From positions 496,001 through 560,000 of the forward strand of contig NZ_SBIU01000003.1 of assembly GCF_004765805.1 (NCBI RefSeq): a stretch of DNA of 64,000 bases, given 5' to 3'. Positions 35,980 to 43,988 of this stretch are shown here, one piece after another. The stretch is from Halorussus halobius. Lineage in GTDB: Archaea > Halobacteriota > Halobacteria > Halobacteriales > Haladaptataceae. A model generated the notes under the pieces. The model did no database searches. It saw only the letters and a list, made by a program, of their open reading frames with translations, and was not told the origin of the DNA. Position numbers and translations under genes: made by a program. Position 1 is the stretch's first letter. Each line of letters starts with the position of its first letter.

Positions 35980-37068
35980 ATGGCCACCGACGAGGGCACC
36001 TACGAGTACAAGCTCCAGCACGGCGACGAGTTCGGCCGGACCTACTTCCGGCGGTTCGACGGCCTCGCGGTGTCGTCGCTGGGCGTCGGCACCTACCTCG
36101 GGGAGCCGACCGACGCGGTCGACGCCCGGTACCGAGACGCCGTCGCGACCGCGCTGGAAGGCGGGGTCAACGTCGTCGACACGGCCGTCAACTACCGCCA
36201 CCAGCGCAGCGAGCGCGCGGTCGGCGACGCCATCGAGCACGCCGACGTCGACCGCGACGCCGTGTTCGTCTCGACCAAGGGCGGGTTCGTCCCCTTCGAC
36301 GGCGAGCGCCCCGACGACCCCGGCGCGTACGTCAAACGCGAGTTCGTGGACGCGGGCCTCGTGGACCGCGAGGACCTCGCGCGCGGCCAGCACGCGCTCG
36401 CGCCCGACTTCCTCGACGCCTCGCTCGACCGCTCGCTGGACAACCTCGGACTCGACTCGGTCGACCTCTACTACGTCCACAACCCCGAGACCCAGCTCCA
36501 CGCCCGGTCGCGCGAGGACGTGTACGACCGACTCGAAGCCGCCTTCGCGCGACTGGAGGAGCGTGCGGCCGCCGGCGACGTCGGCGCGTACGGCGTGGCG
36601 ACGTGGGACGCGTTCCGCGTGCCGGCCGACCACGACCAGTACCTCGCGCTCCCGGAGGTCGTCTCGCGGGCGCGCTCGGCCGCCAAGACCGCCGGCAACA
36701 CCGCGACCCACCTCCGGGCGATTCAGCTCCCGTTCAACGTCTTCATGGCCGACGCGTTCACCGTCGAGTCCCACGAGGGGCCCGAGGGGCCACAGAGCGC
36801 GCTCCGGTTCGCCCACGAGGCGGGGCTGAACGTGTTCACCAGCGCGTCCATCGGGCAGGGCGAACTCGTCGAGGGCATGCCAGAGGACGTGGCCGAACGA
36901 CTCGCGGGCGAGTCCACGACCCAGCGCGCCATCAACTTCGCCCGGAGCGCCCCCGGCGTCACCAGTTCGCTGGTCGGGACCAGCGACCCCGAACACGTCG
37001 CGGAGAACCTCGCGGCGTGTCGGTTCGACCCGATGGGGGCCGACGCCTTCGACCAGGTGTTCGAGTGA
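35980..37068 (+). CDS. Aldo/keto reductase
   Basis: A 362-residue NAD(P)H-dependent oxidoreductase with a TIM barrel. The catalytic set is visible: Asp and Tyr in V-V-D-T-A-V-N-Y-R, Lys in V-S-T-K-G-G-F, and His in Y-Y-V-H-N-P-E. The cofactor end is S-L-V-G-T-S-D-P-E-H. An insertion between the Lys and His motifs makes it longer than the common 280-330 residues. ATG 35980 is preceded by a TTTTGCC stretch 26-30 bases upstream. The substrate cannot be inferred. Confidence 0.9.
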   Translation: MATDEGTYEYKLQHGDEFGRTYFRRFDGLAVSSLGVGTYLGEPTDAVDARYRDAVATALEGGVNVVDTAVNYRHQRSERAVGDAIEHADVDRDAVFVSTKGGFVPFDGERPDDPGAYVKREFVDAGLVDREDLARGQHALAPDFLDASLDRSLDNLGLDSVDLYYVHNPETQLHARSREDVYDRLEAAFARLEERAAAGDVGAYGVATWDAFRVPADHDQYLALPEVVSRARSAAKTAGNTATHLRAIQLPFNVFMADAFTVESHEGPEGPQSALRFAHEAGLNVFTSASIGQGELVEGMPEDVAERLAGESTTQRAINFARSAPGVTSSLVGTSDPEHVAENLAACRFDPMGADAFDQVFE

Positions 37069-37155
37069 CGGCGACGGGGACGCTCGCTCACGTTCCGACG
37101 AGTCCGTTTCACCGCTTCCGGAAGGTTTGACTGTGGGGTCGGAGTAGCTCCCGAG

Positions 37156-38352
37156 GTGTCCCGTAGTCGCGTCTTCGCGTCGATGTGCTCGGTGGTCTTC
37201 CTGGTCAACTTCGGCCGGGTGGTGTTCGCGCCGCTGCTCGACCCCCTGGCGGGGGCGTTCGAGCTCACCGAGTCGACCGCCGGATTGATCGCCACGCTGG
37301 CGTGGCTCGGGAGCGCCCTGCCCCGGATTCCGACCGGCTACCTCCTCACGCGGGTCGAGCGCCACCGGGTCGTGCTGGGGACCGGCGCGGTGCTGTCGGC
37401 GGCCGCCGGACTCACCGCCTTCGCCGACTCGGTCCTCACGCTGGGTGCCGGCGCGTTCCTCATGGGCGTTGCCAGCGGGGCGTACTTCATCGCCGCGAAC
37501 CCGCTGGTCACCGAGTTGTATCCCCAGCGGGTCGGGCGGGTCATCGGCGTCCACGGCACCGCGAGCCAGCTCGCGGCGGTCGTCGCGCCCCTGTTCGTCG
37601 GCGCGGTGTTGCTGACCGCGACGTGGCGCGAGGTGTTCGCGTCGGTTTCGCTCGTCGCGGCGCTCGTGACGGTGGGCTTCTATCTGGCCGCGCGCCGGGC
37701 CGACCTGCCCGACGTGGGGAACGCCGACAGGGACCTGCTCGCGGCCGCCCGCCGCCAGTGGCCCATCATCGCCAGCGGCGTCGCCATCCTCGGCGCGGCC
37801 GGGTTCGTCTGGCAGGGGCTGTTCAACTTCTACGTCACCTACGTCACCGCGACCAAGAGCGTCGACGCCGGGACCGCGCGCAACCTGCTCACGGTCATCT
37901 TCGCGGCCGGCGTGCCCGCGTTCTGGGTCACCGGGCGACTCGCCGACCGCTTCTCGCACGTCCCGCTGATGCTCGCCATCTTCGCGGGCTTCGTCGCGTC
38001 GCTGCTCGCGCTCACCGTCGCGGAGGGGCTACTCGCGCTCACCGCCGCGACCGTGGCGATGGGCTACGTCGCCCACAGCTTCTTCCCGGCGCTGGACACC
38101 TACCTGCTCGACTCGCTGCCCGACGAAAACCGGGCCAGCGCCTACTCGGTGTACAGCGGCGTGATGATGATAGCCCAAGCCATCGGGAGCTTCGTCCTCG
38201 GGTCGCTGGTCGAGTCCGGACTGGGGTACGACAGGGTGTTCCGGACGTTCGCTGGCGCGCTCACCGTGGTACTGGCGGTGTTGGTCGTCCTCTGGCTGGC
38301 CGACGTGTTACCGGAAGGCGGTCGGGACCCGAGCGTGGCCCACGGGGATTAG
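37156..38352 (+). CDS. Major facilitator superfamily transporter
   Basis: A 398-residue membrane protein with about 12 helices. The loop 2-3 motif is R-I-P-T-G-Y-L-L-T-R-V-E-R-H-R, a variant of the MFS G-x-x-x-D-R-x-G-R-R signature with the Asp missing, and the second half has T-G-R-L-A-D-R-F-S. The substrate is unknown; the family pattern suggests an efflux or organic-ion carrier. Start GTG 37156. Its stop overlaps the stop of the convergent gene at 38349. Confidence 0.85.
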   Translation: MSRSRVFASMCSVVFLVNFGRVVFAPLLDPLAGAFELTESTAGLIATLAWLGSALPRIPTGYLLTRVERHRVVLGTGAVLSAAAGLTAFADSVLTLGAGAFLMGVASGAYFIAANPLVTELYPQRVGRVIGVHGTASQLAAVVAPLFVGAVLLTATWREVFASVSLVAALVTVGFYLAARRADLPDVGNADRDLLAAARRQWPIIASGVAILGAAGFVWQGLFNFYVTYVTATKSVDAGTARNLLTVIFAAGVPAFWVTGRLADRFSHVPLMLAIFAGFVASLLALTVAEGLLALTAATVAMGYVAHSFFPALDTYLLDSLPDENRASAYSVYSGVMMIAQAIGSFVLGSLVESGLGYDRVFRTFAGALTVVLAVLVVLWLADVLPEGGRDPSVAHGD

Positions 38353-38720
38353 AGCTCGCGCCGGCAGACCGAGACCGCCGGCGGGACGAGTTCCGGGTCG
38401 CGGTCGAGCCCCACGAAGACCGCGGTCTCGCGGGTCCAGCCCACCAGATTGATTCCCTTTCCGTATATCCGCACGGTGTACTCCAGTCCGCCCAGCGGCG
38501 GGAACAGGTCCTCCTTCCGGGCTTCCGCGATGTGTTCGAAGACGACCTCTTCGAGGATGTCCTCGCGCATCTCCCCGGTGTACATCTCGTCGATGTCGGC
38601 TCGCATGTGCGCCAGCTCGTACTCCTGGTCGGGAACGTCGACGAGGGCGACGGTCCGCAACCCGTCACCGACGGCGTCGTGGAGCGCGTCGGTGAGCGCG
38701 TTCGACAGCGTTGAACTCAT
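38349..38720 (-). CDS. Conserved haloarchaeal protein (DUF7522-like)
   Basis: A 123-residue soluble acidic protein. Features: an N-terminal amphipathic helix (L-S-N-A-L-T-D-A-L-H-D-A-V-G-D), a middle E-Y-E-L-A-H-M-R-A-D-I-D-E-M-Y and a beta-rich end with Y-G-K-G-I-N-L-V-G-W. The overall pattern recalls small haloarchaeal DUF7522-type proteins, possibly with a roadblock/profilin-like fold; that assignment is from memory. It ends overlapping the MFS stop and starts at ATG 38720. Confidence 0.65.
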   Translation of the reverse strand: MSSTLSNALTDALHDAVGDGLRTVALVDVPDQEYELAHMRADIDEMYTGEMREDILEEVVFEHIAEARKEDLFPPLGGLEYTVRIYGKGINLVGWTRETAVFVGLDRDPELVPPAVSVCRREL

Positions 38721-38855
38721 GGCTGATTCCACAGAACAGGGACATATCATCGTGTCGCTACGAGTAGCTTCGGAGACAGTTTCGAGCGGTCTCGGGGCTC
38801 GCACGCCACTCCGGACGACGCCCCCGCGAGATTCCGGTCCGGGTGCCGTTCCGTG

Positions 38856-38911
38856 CCGCTTCCGGGTCCGTTTCTACCCCGCGCTCCCGACCCGAGTCGA
38901 CGGAGTAAACG
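38856..38911. repeat. Left copy of the direct repeat flanking the toxin module
   Basis: About 56 bases matching 39600-39655, with only about five differences or small gaps. The right copy includes the start codon of the glycosyltransferase gene; in this left copy the ATG reads ACG and the frame is lost. Confidence 0.8.
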
Positions 38912-38931
38912 GCACCCAGCCAAAAGAGACG

Positions 38932-39033
38932 CTAGGCCAACTCGTCTAACAGTTCCCGATCGTCGTCGATGAGTTCTCGGACGCGCTCGCGGTGTTCCTC
39001 GATTCCGTCTCGCTCCGAACCTTGCTGGCTCAT
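38932..39033 (-). CDS. 33-residue ORF, candidate antitoxin of the Doc/Fic toxin
   Basis: A short ORF starting ATG 39033 that encodes M-S-Q-Q-G-S-E-R-D-G and then one long charged helix (E-E-H-R-E-R-V-R-E-L-I-D-D-D-R-E-L-L-D-E-L-A). It begins 52 bases after the toxin stop, on the same strand. Known Phd antitoxins are longer and lie upstream of doc, so this would be a reversed, minimal arrangement. It lacks the S/T-x-x-x-E-G/N inhibitory helix of Fic antitoxins. The call rests on position inside the repeat-bounded module, a proper start and stop and protein-like composition. Confidence 0.45.
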   Translation of the reverse strand: MSQQGSERDGIEEHRERVRELIDDDRELLDELA

Positions 39034-39085
39034 AGTAGTCGTTGGTTATTGTTGGTCACCTTCGGTCTTCAATCTTCCTCCCGCA

Positions 39086-39490
39086 TTACGGTCCTAATCT
39101 GGACTCGTCGATTTCACCTGCTTCTAGCCACTCTGCGATTTCGGCAACGTCGTACCGCCGGATGCGACGCAGGACTCGTCCGGCGTTCGAGTCGCGCCTA
39201 GCGGGCGTTTCGCCGTTGTCCGCGAGGTACTTTCGAACGGTTACCCATGCAGTTCGCTTGTTTCCGTCCTCGAAGAGGTGTGCCGTGACGAGTTTCCGAA
39301 GCAGATACGCCGCCCGGTGATACAGGTCGTCGTAGTCGTCTGCCCCCCGGACGATACGCTCGAGTTTCAATTTCGGTGCGGCAACTCGTACTCCCGTGTA
39401 TTTCATGTCGTACGCGCGTTCGATTTCCTCGTGAGTCGCTAGAATCTCTTTTGGCGTGGGGAGCGTATCACTGGCGTCGTCTCTCGTCAT
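39086..39490 (-). CDS. Doc/Fic-family toxin (death-on-curing type)
   Basis: A 134-residue Fic-fold protein. The catalytic loop is H-L-F-E-D-G-N-K-R-T at 71-80, the Doc/Fic consensus. Doc kinases phosphorylate elongation factor Tu, while most other Fic enzymes transfer AMP; the short length fits Doc. The start is ATG 39490 with a GAGG just before it and a TTTAAATA box about 39-46 bases upstream. The local DNA is clearly less GC-rich than the surroundings and is bounded by direct repeats, which suggests acquisition. No classical Phd antitoxin gene lies upstream. Confidence 0.85.
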   Translation of the reverse strand: MTRDDASDTLPTPKEILATHEEIERAYDMKYTGVRVAAPKLKLERIVRGADDYDDLYHRAAYLLRKLVTAHLFEDGNKRTAWVTVRKYLADNGETPARRDSNAGRVLRRIRRYDVAEIAEWLEAGEIDESRLGP

Positions 39491-39599
39491 GCCTCGTCTC
39501 TAATCCGCCGAATAGTCGATATCGACGTTATTTAAATCCAGTACTTTCGAAGCGTGCAAAAGACGAACGCCGTTCCGGGAGACCACTGCTCGTCGCCTT

Positions 39600-39655
39600 C
39601 CGCTTCCGGGTCCTTTTCTACCCCGCGCTCCCAACCCCGAGTCGATGGAGTACGG
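39600..39655. repeat. Right copy of the direct repeat; promoter and start of the glycosyltransferase gene
   Basis: Matches 38856-38911. It covers the TTTTCTA promoter-like element and the first four codons of the gene at 39645, so this copy is functional and the left one is a decayed duplicate. Confidence 0.8.
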
Positions 39656-40751
39656 ACAGGAGCGAATCGCCACACTCCACGACCTGACGGGCCACGTCCC
39701 GGACGCGCCGACCGAGCGGGCGGCCGTGGTGGTCCCGATGACCGACCGGGAGTACGCCGGGCTGGCGGCCGAGCGCGTCCTCTCGGAGCTGGAGTCGGTC
39801 GCGCCCGCCGAGGTGGTCGTCCCGCTGCGCGCGCCGGCCGACACGGTGCCGGAGTTCGCGGCGTGGCTCTCGGAGTTCGACCTCCCGCTGACGGTCCTGT
39901 GGTGCAACGGGCCCGAAGTTCGGGACCTGCTCGCGCGCCACGGGCTGAACGGCGAGGCCGGGAAGGGCCGGGACGCCTGGCTCGCGCTCGGGGTCGCGGC
40001 CGCGAACCGCGAGTACGTGGTGGTCCACGACGCGGACGCCGAGACCTACGAGGCCGCCGACGTGTCGCGGCTGCTCGCGCCGCTCGCGACCGGCTACCAG
40101 TTCACGAAGGGCTACTACGCCCGGGTCGAGAGCGGGCGGCTCTACGGTCGGCTGTGTCGGCTCTTTTACGCCCCGCTGGTGCGGGCGCTCGCCGACGCCC
40201 ATCCCGACGCGGCGGTGCTGGACTACCTCGGAGCCTTCCGGTACGCGCTGGCGGGCGAGTTCGGCCTGACCGCCGACCTCGCGCGCTCGCTGCGAGTCGA
40301 GCGCCACTGGGGACTGGAAGTGGGCCAGCTCGGCGAGACGTTCGCCCACGCGGGGTTCGACGGCACCGCGCAGGTCGACCTCGGCCGGTACGAACACGAC
40401 CACCGCGCGGTGTCGGGCCCGACCGGCCTCTCGGACATGAGCCGCCACGTCGGTCGGGCGCTGCTGCGTGCGGTCGAGGAGGGCGGCGTCGCTCCCGACT
40501 ACGAGAGCTTACCCGAGCGCTACCGCGAGTCCGCTCGCGGGTTCGTCGAGCAGTACGCCGCCGACGCCGCGTTCAACGGGCTCGACTACGACCGAGCCGC
40601 CGAGCGCGAGCAGGTCGACACCTACGCGGAGGCGATTCGCCCGCCTGGCGAGGACCGCCGGCTCCCCCCGTGGCGAGAGGTGGACCTGACGGCCGACGAG
40701 GTGCTGGCGGCCTCGCGGGCGGACGTGGCCGACGTGCGGACGGGAGACTGA
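39645..40751 (+). CDS. Glycosyltransferase, glucosyl-3-phosphoglycerate synthase-like (GT81/GT2 fold)
   Basis: A 368-residue cytoplasmic GT-A fold enzyme. Motifs: A-V-V-V-P-M-T-D-R-E near the start, G-K-G-R-D-A-W (106-112), the metal-binding D-A-D at 129-131 in V-V-H-D-A-D-A-E-T-Y, F-T-K-G-Y-Y-A-R, and L-A-G-E-F-G-L with H-W-G-L-E-V-G (compare the A-G-E-Y and Y-G-V-E-I-G patterns of GpgS). This points to synthesis of glucosyl- or mannosylglycerate compatible solutes, but other nucleotide-sugar acceptors are possible. ATG 39645 lies in the right flanking repeat. A TTTTCTA element is about 25-30 bases before the ATG. Confidence 0.75.
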   Translation: MEYGQERIATLHDLTGHVPDAPTERAAVVVPMTDREYAGLAAERVLSELESVAPAEVVVPLRAPADTVPEFAAWLSEFDLPLTVLWCNGPEVRDLLARHGLNGEAGKGRDAWLALGVAAANREYVVVHDADAETYEAADVSRLLAPLATGYQFTKGYYARVESGRLYGRLCRLFYAPLVRALADAHPDAAVLDYLGAFRYALAGEFGLTADLARSLRVERHWGLEVGQLGETFAHAGFDGTAQVDLGRYEHDHRAVSGPTGLSDMSRHVGRALLRAVEEGGVAPDYESLPERYRESARGFVEQYAADAAFNGLDYDRAAEREQVDTYAEAIRPPGEDRRLPPWREVDLTADEVLAASRADVADVRTGD

Positions 40752-40904
40752 GTGGGACCGGAGTCGGCCTCCGAGTCAGACTGTAACGTGACTAGTTACC
40801 CGGCGCGCGCTGGCGCGACCCGCAAGTGGTCGCGCCGAAGCGCGCGAGGGAGGGGCGCGTTCATGCGCCCCGAGGCTGGGGAGGCGTGAGGACTGCCGTC
40901 GCGG

Positions 40905-40992
40905 TGCGGTTGCTGTGCGATTGCAGTGCGATTGCAGTGCGGTTGCAGTGCGATTGCAGTGCGGTTGCTGTGCGATTGCAATGCCGTTGCTC
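40905..40992. repeat. 11-base tandem repeat, eight units
   Basis: Eight head-to-tail units of consensus TGCGRTTGCWG (units start at 40905, 40916, 40927, 40938, 40949, 40960, 40971 and 40982), with an incomplete ninth. The period is close to one helical turn, so each unit faces the same side of the DNA. Confidence 0.9.
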
Positions 40993-41017
40993 TGCGGGGC
41001 GGTCGCGGTTCTCATAG

Positions 41018-41048
41018 GTCGAGGCAGAAGCTAACCTTGCGGTATCGT
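41018..41048. repeat. 31-base direct repeat, copy 1
   Basis: Begins GTCGAGGCAGAA and ends GGTATCGT. It matches 41085-41115 with about five mismatches; the copies are 67 bases apart start to start. Confidence 0.75.
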
Positions 41049-41084
41049 GCGTCTCCGGGATGCAGTCCGACATCACGGTGTCGT

Positions 41085-41115
41085 GTCGAGGCAGAAACTG
41101 GCCTTCCGGTATCGT
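41085..41115. repeat. 31-base direct repeat, copy 2
   Basis: Second copy of the element at 41018-41048, about 150 bases upstream of the Get3/ArsA start. Confidence 0.75.
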
Positions 41116-41263
41116 CCATTACCGTTTCGAGTGAGACCGAGCTAGCTACTGCCGTCACCTGTGAGTAACCGCGACCGCACCCGCCTCCGCGACCGCACCT
41201 CGTACCGAACCCGAATCTCGAAGACCGACGGGTACACAAGTCCCGACTCCGTACCCGTCACCA

Positions 41264-42403
41264 ATGAGCGAACTCGACGTGGAGCCGGTCGAGCGCATCG
41301 ACGAGGGCGACCTGCCGGTGGGCGTGGATGCGCCCGAATACGTCCTCTACGGGGGCAAGGGCGGCGTCGGCAAGACCACGATGGCGGCCGCGACCGGGCT
41401 GGCCAGCGCCCGTGGCGGCACGGCGACGCTGGTGGTCTCGACCGACCCGGCCCACTCGCTGTCGGACACCTTCGAGACCGAGATTCCCGCGACGCCCGAG
41501 CGCATCCGCGAGGACGTGCCCCTCTACGCGGCCGAGATCGACCCCGACGCCGCGCTCGAAGCCGGCAACGCGGTGTTCGGCGGCGCGAGTGCCGGCGGCG
41601 AATCAGCGGCCGACGACGGAGCCGGGTTCGGCGCGGAGCCGGGAGCTTCGACCGGCGACGACCCGGGGGCGATGGGCGACGACGGGCCGATGGGCGGGCT
41701 CGGCGGCCTGCTGGGCGGCGACGACCCGATGGACGCGCTGCTCGGCGGACCGATGCCCGGCGCGGACGAGGCCGCCGCGATGCAGAAGCTGCTGGAGTTC
41801 ATGGACGACGAGCGGTTCGACCGCGTGGTCGTCGACACCGCGCCGACCGGTCACACGCTCCGGCTGCTCGAACTGCCCGAACTGCTGGACACGATGGTCG
41901 GCCGGATTCTCAAGCTGAAACAGCAGTTCGGGCAGATGATGGAGGGCGTGAAGGGGATGTTCGGCGGCGACGACGTCGACCCCGAGGAGGGGCTCGACGA
42001 CCTCGAAGCGCTCGGCGACCGCGTCGAGCGCCTGCGGGCGACCCTCCGTGACCCGAGCAAGACCGACTTCCGGGTGGTGATGGTGCCCGAGGAGCTGAGC
42101 GTCTTCGAGTCCCAGCGGCTGCTGGGTCAGCTCCGTGAGTTCGAGATTCCGGCCGGGACCGTGGTGGTCAACCGCGTGATGGAGGACCTGACGGCCGTCT
42201 CGGACGCCGGGGACGCCGACGCGTTCGTCTCGCCCGACCTCGAAGACTGTGAGTTCTGCCAGCGCCGGTGGCAGGTCCAGCAGGAGGCGCTCGCCCAGGC
42301 CCAGGACGTCTTCCGGGGCCACGACGTCAAGCGCGTCCCCCTGCTGGCCGACGAGGTCCGGGGCGAGCGCGCGCTGACCCTCGTCGCGAGCTGTCTCGAC
42401 TGA
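41264..42403 (+). CDS. Get3/ArsA family ATPase (TRC40-like)
   Basis: A 379-residue cytoplasmic P-loop ATPase of the SIMIBI class. Deviant Walker A G-G-K-G-G-V-G-K-T-T, switch I T-D-P-A-H-S-L, and switch II V-V-V-D-T-A-P-T-G-H-T. A C-E-F-C pair near residue 326 corresponds to the zinc/dimer Cys motif of Get3. Residues about 100-165 are a Gly/Met/Asp-rich insertion where Get3 binds hydrophobic tail-anchored clients. With no arsenic genes nearby, a membrane-protein targeting role is more likely than arsenite export. Confidence 0.9.
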   Translation: MSELDVEPVERIDEGDLPVGVDAPEYVLYGGKGGVGKTTMAAATGLASARGGTATLVVSTDPAHSLSDTFETEIPATPERIREDVPLYAAEIDPDAALEAGNAVFGGASAGGESAADDGAGFGAEPGASTGDDPGAMGDDGPMGGLGGLLGGDDPMDALLGGPMPGADEAAAMQKLLEFMDDERFDRVVVDTAPTGHTLRLLELPELLDTMVGRILKLKQQFGQMMEGVKGMFGGDDVDPEEGLDDLEALGDRVERLRATLRDPSKTDFRVVMVPEELSVFESQRLLGQLREFEIPAGTVVVNRVMEDLTAVSDAGDADAFVSPDLEDCEFCQRRWQVQQEALAQAQDVFRGHDVKRVPLLADEVRGERALTLVASCLD

Positions 42404-42517
42404 ACTCGTAGGGAGTATCGTCGCGCTTCGGGGATTCACCGACCAACGGACGGATACTGTCGCCCGAGTATGCCGAGAAGGGTCCGACGGCTCTACGACT
42501 TGCTACGACAATCCCGC

Positions 42518-43360
42518 TCAGTCCCCGAGCGGGTTCTTCGACACGAGCGAGGTTGCGAGGCCGTACAGCCGGTCGCGTAGCCTCGCGGGGACGAGCCGAG
42601 CCAGCCCGCCGACTTTTGCGACCCGGCCGACCGGGTAGCGCGGCGCGGGGTCGGTGAGGTTCGCGGCGTCGAGGACGGCCTCGGCCACCCGGCGGGGCGG
42701 TATCGAGCCGGGACCGCCGCCGCCGATGGCCTCGGTGTCGTCCAGAATCGAGTAGAGGCCCTCGTAGGCGTCCGAGCGTTCGACGCCCTCGATTTCGCTG
42801 GCCGCGCGCTTGGTGAACGCGGTGTCGACCGGGCCGGGTTCGACCAGCACCACGTCGATACCGTACTCGTCGACCTCGGGCCGGAGCGCGTCGGTGAGTC
42901 CTTCCATGGCGAACTTCGAGCCGTTGTAGACGCCCATACCGGGCGTGGCGATGCGCCCCGACACGCTGGAGACGTTGACGACGGTTCCCGCCCGGCGCTC
43001 GCGCATGTGGGGCAGGACCGCGCGGACGAGCCGGTGGGGACCGAACACGTTCACCGCGAACTGGTCCTCGACGCGCTCGACCGGTACGTCCTCGACCGGG
43101 CCGAGCTGGGCGTAGCCCGCGTTGTTGACCAGACAGTCGATGCGGCCGTGTTCGTCGACGATGCGGTCGACGACGCGCTCGACGTCGTCCTGCTCGGTCA
43201 CGTCGAGCGTGGCGATGTTCGCGCCCGCCTCGCCCAGCGTCTGGACGTCGGCGGGGTTGCGGGCGGTGGCGTACACTTCCCACCCGTCGTCGAGGAACGC
43301 GCGTGCCGTCTCGCGGCCGATGCCCGACGAGCAACCGGTGATGAGGACAGTTTCGGTCAC
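42518..43360 (-). CDS. Short-chain dehydrogenase/reductase
   Basis: A 280-residue NAD(P)-dependent oxidoreductase with a Rossmann fold: T-G-C-S-S-G-I-G cofactor loop, N-N-A-G motif, Ser in V-S-S-V-S-G and the catalytic Y-N-G-S-K. The C-terminal extension of about 60 residues (P-R-Y-P-V-G-R and on) occurs in the retinol dehydrogenase-like group. I use GTG 43360, since a TTTATG box lies 25-30 bases upstream; the ATG at 43387 falls within that box. The substrate is unknown. Confidence 0.9.
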   Translation of the reverse strand: MTETVLITGCSSGIGRETARAFLDDGWEVYATARNPADVQTLGEAGANIATLDVTEQDDVERVVDRIVDEHGRIDCLVNNAGYAQLGPVEDVPVERVEDQFAVNVFGPHRLVRAVLPHMRERRAGTVVNVSSVSGRIATPGMGVYNGSKFAMEGLTDALRPEVDEYGIDVVLVEPGPVDTAFTKRAASEIEGVERSDAYEGLYSILDDTEAIGGGGPGSIPPRRVAEAVLDAANLTDPAPRYPVGRVAKVGGLARLVPARLRDRLYGLATSLVSKNPLGD

Positions 43361-43460
43361 GCCTCGACTGTCACGGCCCGGACGCATAAATTTCGTCGCT
43401 TCGGAACTCAGTACCCGAGCGGTCAGCGGTCGTCGCTCGGCCGGGGCGACATTGCCCGCC

Positions 43461-43988
43461 TCACTCCCCGTTCCGCTTGGTCGTCACCTCGGCCAGCAGG
43501 TCCCGGAGCGCTCGCCGGGCGATCTGTTCTTTCACCGCCAATCGGTCGCCGTCGAACTCGTAGCGCGAGACGGTCGCGTCCGACGACTGGGTGCCCCACT
43601 CGCCAGCGTAGGCGACGCCGACGAAGACGGTGCCGACCGGCTTCTCGTCGGTGCCGCCCGAGGGCCCGGCGATGCCCGTGGTGGCGACGCCCCACGTCGT
43701 CCCCGCCACGTCCCGGACCCCGCGGGCCATCTCGCGGGCGACCGGTTCGCTGACCGCGCCGCGGTCGTCGAGCGTCTCGCGGGCGACCCCGAGGTGCTGG
43801 AGTTTGGCGTCGTACGAGTAGGTGACCAGCCCCCGGTCGAAGTAGTCGCTCGACCCCGGCACGTCGGTCAGCAGCGACCCGACGAGGCCGCCGGTGCAGG
43901 ACTCGGCGACCGCGACCGTCTCCTCGCGCTCGCGCAGGGGGTCCCCGATTCGCTCCTCGACTGGAGGGTCTGCGGCGTGTTCGCGCAT
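43461..43988 (-). CDS. CinA-type nicotinamide-nucleotide amidohydrolase
   Basis: A 175-residue stand-alone CinA C-terminal domain (PncC type) that recycles NMN to nicotinate mononucleotide. Signature: A-E-S-C-T-G-G-L-V-G-S, followed by F-D-R-G-L-V-T-Y-S, then T-T-G-I-A-G-P-S-G-G. ATG 43988 is preferred over the GTG at 44000. The N-terminal domain found in bacterial CinA is absent, as usual in archaea. Confidence 0.9.
   Translation of the reverse strand: MREHAADPPVEERIGDPLREREETVAVAESCTGGLVGSLLTDVPGSSDYFDRGLVTYSYDAKLQHLGVARETLDDRGAVSEPVAREMARGVRDVAGTTWGVATTGIAGPSGGTDEKPVGTVFVGVAYAGEWGTQSSDATVSRYEFDGDRLAVKEQIARRALRDLLAEVTTKRNGE

Larger units (their letters stand above)
40752..41263. other. 512-base non-coding stretch with two repeat families
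   Basis: No convincing gene. The frames that remain open (for example 40776-41015 on the minus strand) are produced by an 11-base tandem repeat. Contents: a GC-rich palindromic segment (about 40799-40880), the tandem repeat (40905-40992), a 31-base direct repeat pair (41018-41048, 41085-41115) and the promoter region of the Get3/ArsA gene. Confidence 0.6.

Noticed and set aside
38856-39655. Insertion sequence
   Set aside because: No transposase and no terminal inverted repeats; only direct repeats and a toxin gene are present.
40905-40992. Possible CRISPR array
   Set aside because: Units are 11 bases with no spacers and there are no cas genes.
40776-41076. Cys/Asn/His/Thr-rich short frames on both strands
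   Set aside because: They only translate the 11-base tandem repeat and neighbouring palindromes.
41264-42403. Arsenite-export ATPase (ArsA) role
   Set aside because: A single ATPase domain with a C-E-F-C motif and no ars genes nearby fits Get3 better.
43361-43387. ATG at 43387 as start of the SDR gene
   Set aside because: It lies within the TATA box that is correctly spaced from the GTG at 43360; the added residues are not typical of SDR proteins.
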